Source of the DNA: Bradyrhizobium semiaridum | GTDB lineage: Bacteria > Pseudomonadota > Alphaproteobacteria > Rhizobiales > Xanthobacteraceae | Direction of reading: 5' to 3' | Length of the DNA: 64,000 nucleotides | Assembly: GCF_020329505.1 (NCBI RefSeq) | Contig: NZ_JAGKJJ010000002.1 | Location: forward strand, 124,001-188,000 | In this document: positions 62,619 to 64,000 of the stretch, one piece after another | Layout of the letters: every line of letters begins with the position of its first letter | How positions within the stretch are numbered: position 1 is the first letter of the stretch | Translations under genes and position numbers: made by a program | Notes under the pieces: model-generated | Database searches by the model: none | The model's input: the letters and a program-made list of their open reading frames with translations, nothing else | What the model was told of the DNA's origin: nothing

Positions 62619-63029
62619 GTGGTCATTTTGATCCTGATCGGCGTCGGTGCCGGCGGCTGTAGCATCTCGCGCAGCGATGCCTTCGCCAAGCTCGACGACA
62701 AGGATGTGACTGGTACGATCAGCCCGACGCTGGCGAGCGCGCCGGCGCCGACCGACAGCGATCTCGCCTTCACCCGAAATGCCGCCTCCGACGTGCTGAC
62801 CAAGGGCAGCAAGGATTCCAGCCAGCCCTGGGAGAATCCGGAGACCGGCGCGCGCGGCTCGGTGACGCCGCTGGCGCAGTCCTATTCGGGCGAGGACGGC
62901 CGGACCTGCCGGGACTTCCTCGCCAGCTATGTCAATGGAACCACCGAGAGCTGGCTACAGGGCGCCGCCTGCAAGACTGGACAAGGGCGGTGGGAAATCC
63001 ATAGCCTGAAGCCGTGGCGAAAGTCCTGA
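62619..63029 (+). CDS. RT0821/Lpp0805-like surface protein, start uncertain
   Basis: About 136 residues if it starts at the GTG at 62619; the frame is open further upstream. A short hydrophobic signal (VVILILIGVGAGGCSISRSD) has a Cys after Gly-Gly, resembling but not matching a lipobox. The conserved C-terminal half (PWENPETGARGSVTPLAQSY, CRDFLASYVNGTTESWLQGA, CKTGQGRWEIHSLKPW) is of the RT0821/Lpp0805 type with two cysteines. It is envelope-located by inference; function unknown. Confidence 0.65.
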   Translation: MVILILIGVGAGGCSISRSDAFAKLDDKDVTGTISPTLASAPAPTDSDLAFTRNAASDVLTKGSKDSSQPWENPETGARGSVTPLAQSYSGEDGRTCRDFLASYVNGTTESWLQGAACKTGQGRWEIHSLKPWRKS

Positions 63030-63167
63030 ACGCATCTTGCCTGGATTTTCGGGGCCAGAGGGGCGGGGCGAGTTGCAAAAATGCCACTAAATCCCCACAT
63101 GAACGCAAAGTGGGCCCGTTCGGGTCCCGGACCCAGAATCGATGTTCCCGTGAAGGAGACGTGACGG

Positions 63168-64000
63168 ATGCGCGACCCCTATGAGGTCTTGGGGGTGCCG
63201 CGGAGCGCCAGCGCCGCGGCGATCAAGAGCGCCTATCGCAAGCTCGCCAAGAAACACCACCCCGACAGCAACAAGAACGATCCAAAGGCGGCGGCCCGCT
63301 TTGCCGAGATCAACAGCGCCAACGAGATCATCGGCGACGAGGACAAGCGCAAGCAGTTCGATCGCGGCGAGATCGACAGCGAGGGCAAGCCGCGCTTCCA
63401 GGGTTTCCCTGGCGGCGGCGCAGGCGGCCGTGCCGGTCCCGGCGGATTCGAGTACAGCTTCCGCACCGGCCCTGGCGGCAGCGGCGCGATGGGCGGCGGC
63501 AGCTTCGAGGACATTCTCAACAGCATGTTCGGCAATGCCGCGCGTGGCGGCGGCCGCGCCGGGCGCGCCAACCCGTTTGACTTCGAGGGTGGCGGGGTCG
63601 GCGTCGACCTCGATCTGTCGGTTGCGATGACGGTGTCGCTGGAAGAGGCGGTCAATGGCGGCGAGAAGCGCGTGCGCCTGCCGACCGGCCGCGAGCTCAA
63701 CGTCAAGATTCCCGCCGGCGTCACCAGCGGTCAGCAGATCCGGCTGAAGGGGCAGGGCGAGAACGCGCCCGGCCATCCGCCCGGCGACCTCCTGATCACG
63801 ATATCGATCGCGCCGCATCCGTTCTTCAAGGTCGACGGCAATGATCTGCGGATCGATCTGCCGGTGACGTTGTATGAGGCGGTGCTCGGCGGCAAGGTCC
63901 GCGTGCCGACGCTCGGCAGCGCGGTCGAGCTATCGATCCCGAAGAACACTTCGAGCGGCCGCACCTTCCGCCTCAAGGGCAAGGGCCTGCCCAAGGCGGG
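63168..64000 (+). CDS. DnaJ-type co-chaperone (CbpA class, no zinc domain), truncated by window end
   Basis: The first 277 residues are visible. J-domain at residues 1-65 with the HPD triad in KLAKKHHPDSNKNDPKAAAR. A Gly/Phe-rich region follows (about 70-135), then directly the substrate-binding C-terminal domains (VSLEEAVNGGEKRVRLPTGR, IPAGVTSGQQIRLKGQGENA, HPFFKVDGNDLRIDLPVTLY). No CxxCxGxG zinc repeats lie between them, so it is a class B/CbpA-like protein. It would stimulate DnaK. GAAGGAG precedes the ATG. Confidence 0.88.
   Translation, partial: MRDPYEVLGVPRSASAAAIKSAYRKLAKKHHPDSNKNDPKAAARFAEINSANEIIGDEDKRKQFDRGEIDSEGKPRFQGFPGGGAGGRAGPGGFEYSFRTGPGGSGAMGGGSFEDILNSMFGNAARGGGRAGRANPFDFEGGGVGVDLDLSVAMTVSLEEAVNGGEKRVRLPTGRELNVKIPAGVTSGQQIRLKGQGENAPGHPPGDLLITISIAPHPFFKVDGNDLRIDLPVTLYEAVLGGKVRVPTLGSAVELSIPKNTSSGRTFRLKGKGLPKA

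Overview
The window looks like chromosomal DNA of a slow-growing rhizobium-type alphaproteobacterium, most likely Bradyrhizobium or a close relative. The basis is very high GC, dense ATGA/GTGA/TGATG gene overlaps, the rhizobial order of the C-P lyase genes, and several families of long palindromic intergenic repeats of the kind scattered through Bradyrhizobium genomes. No tRNA, rRNA, CRISPR array, insertion sequence or phage gene was seen. Genes at both ends are cut by the window (a class III aminotransferase on the left, a DnaJ-type chaperone on the right).

Layout. 1-3.4 kb: an RpiR-type regulator and aminotransferase, divergent from two polar amino-acid ABC permeases, with an 11-bp inverted repeat in the shared promoter. 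3.5-4.6 kb: a lytic transglycosylase. 4.7-12.2 kb: a compact plus-strand run encoding a RidA-like deaminase candidate, a Tat-exported flavin amine oxidase, a c-type cytochrome, an exported RidA protein, an exported M20 peptidase, aspartate dehydrogenase, nicotinamidase and a divergent HemC. This may be an undescribed periplasmic amine-oxidation module. 12.2-14.8 kb: a crotonase and a Rieske oxygenase beside the remnant of a LysR regulator. 14.8-29.3 kb: a complete phosphonate (C-P lyase) locus in three transcription units: a minus-strand unit of hexapeptide transferase, PhnM-like protein and DUF1045 2H-phosphoesterase; phnC-D-E1-E2; and phnF divergent from phnG-H-I-J-K-L-M-N plus a flavoprotein. 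All three promoter regions contain direct repeats with 11-bp phase resembling Pho boxes, and phnF/phnG share a 13-bp-arm palindrome.

29.3-35.2 kb: a TetR-controlled RND efflux system. 35.4-41.5 kb: SDR, carboxymuconolactone-decarboxylase-like and hotdog proteins divergent from a giant fused indolepyruvate:ferredoxin oxidoreductase. 42.5 kb: a Tat-exported PhoD-type phosphatase preceded by six GTCA-like half-sites in exact 11-bp phase, which ties it to the phn operons through the phosphate-starvation response. 44-64 kb: mostly housekeeping and catabolic singletons: aldo/keto reductase, a His-rich secreted peptide, amidohydrolase, aminotransferase, DUF3124 protein, Kef-type antiporter, RibB with a degenerate GTP-cyclohydrolase domain, glutaryl-CoA dehydrogenase, MBL hydrolase, DUF1499 protein, acyl-CoA ligase, extensin-like protein, L,D-transpeptidase, CorA, a zinc-ribbon-like peptide, an SDR, PdxH and a DnaJ-type protein.

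Working together: phosphonates would enter through PhnCDE, be cleaved by PhnGHIJ with PhnK/L/M, and the ribose-phosphate product would be processed by PhnN and perhaps by the DUF1045 phosphoesterase, since no PhnP is present. PhoD would release phosphate from organic esters under the same signal. All functional statements rest on reading motifs by eye; no database search was run.
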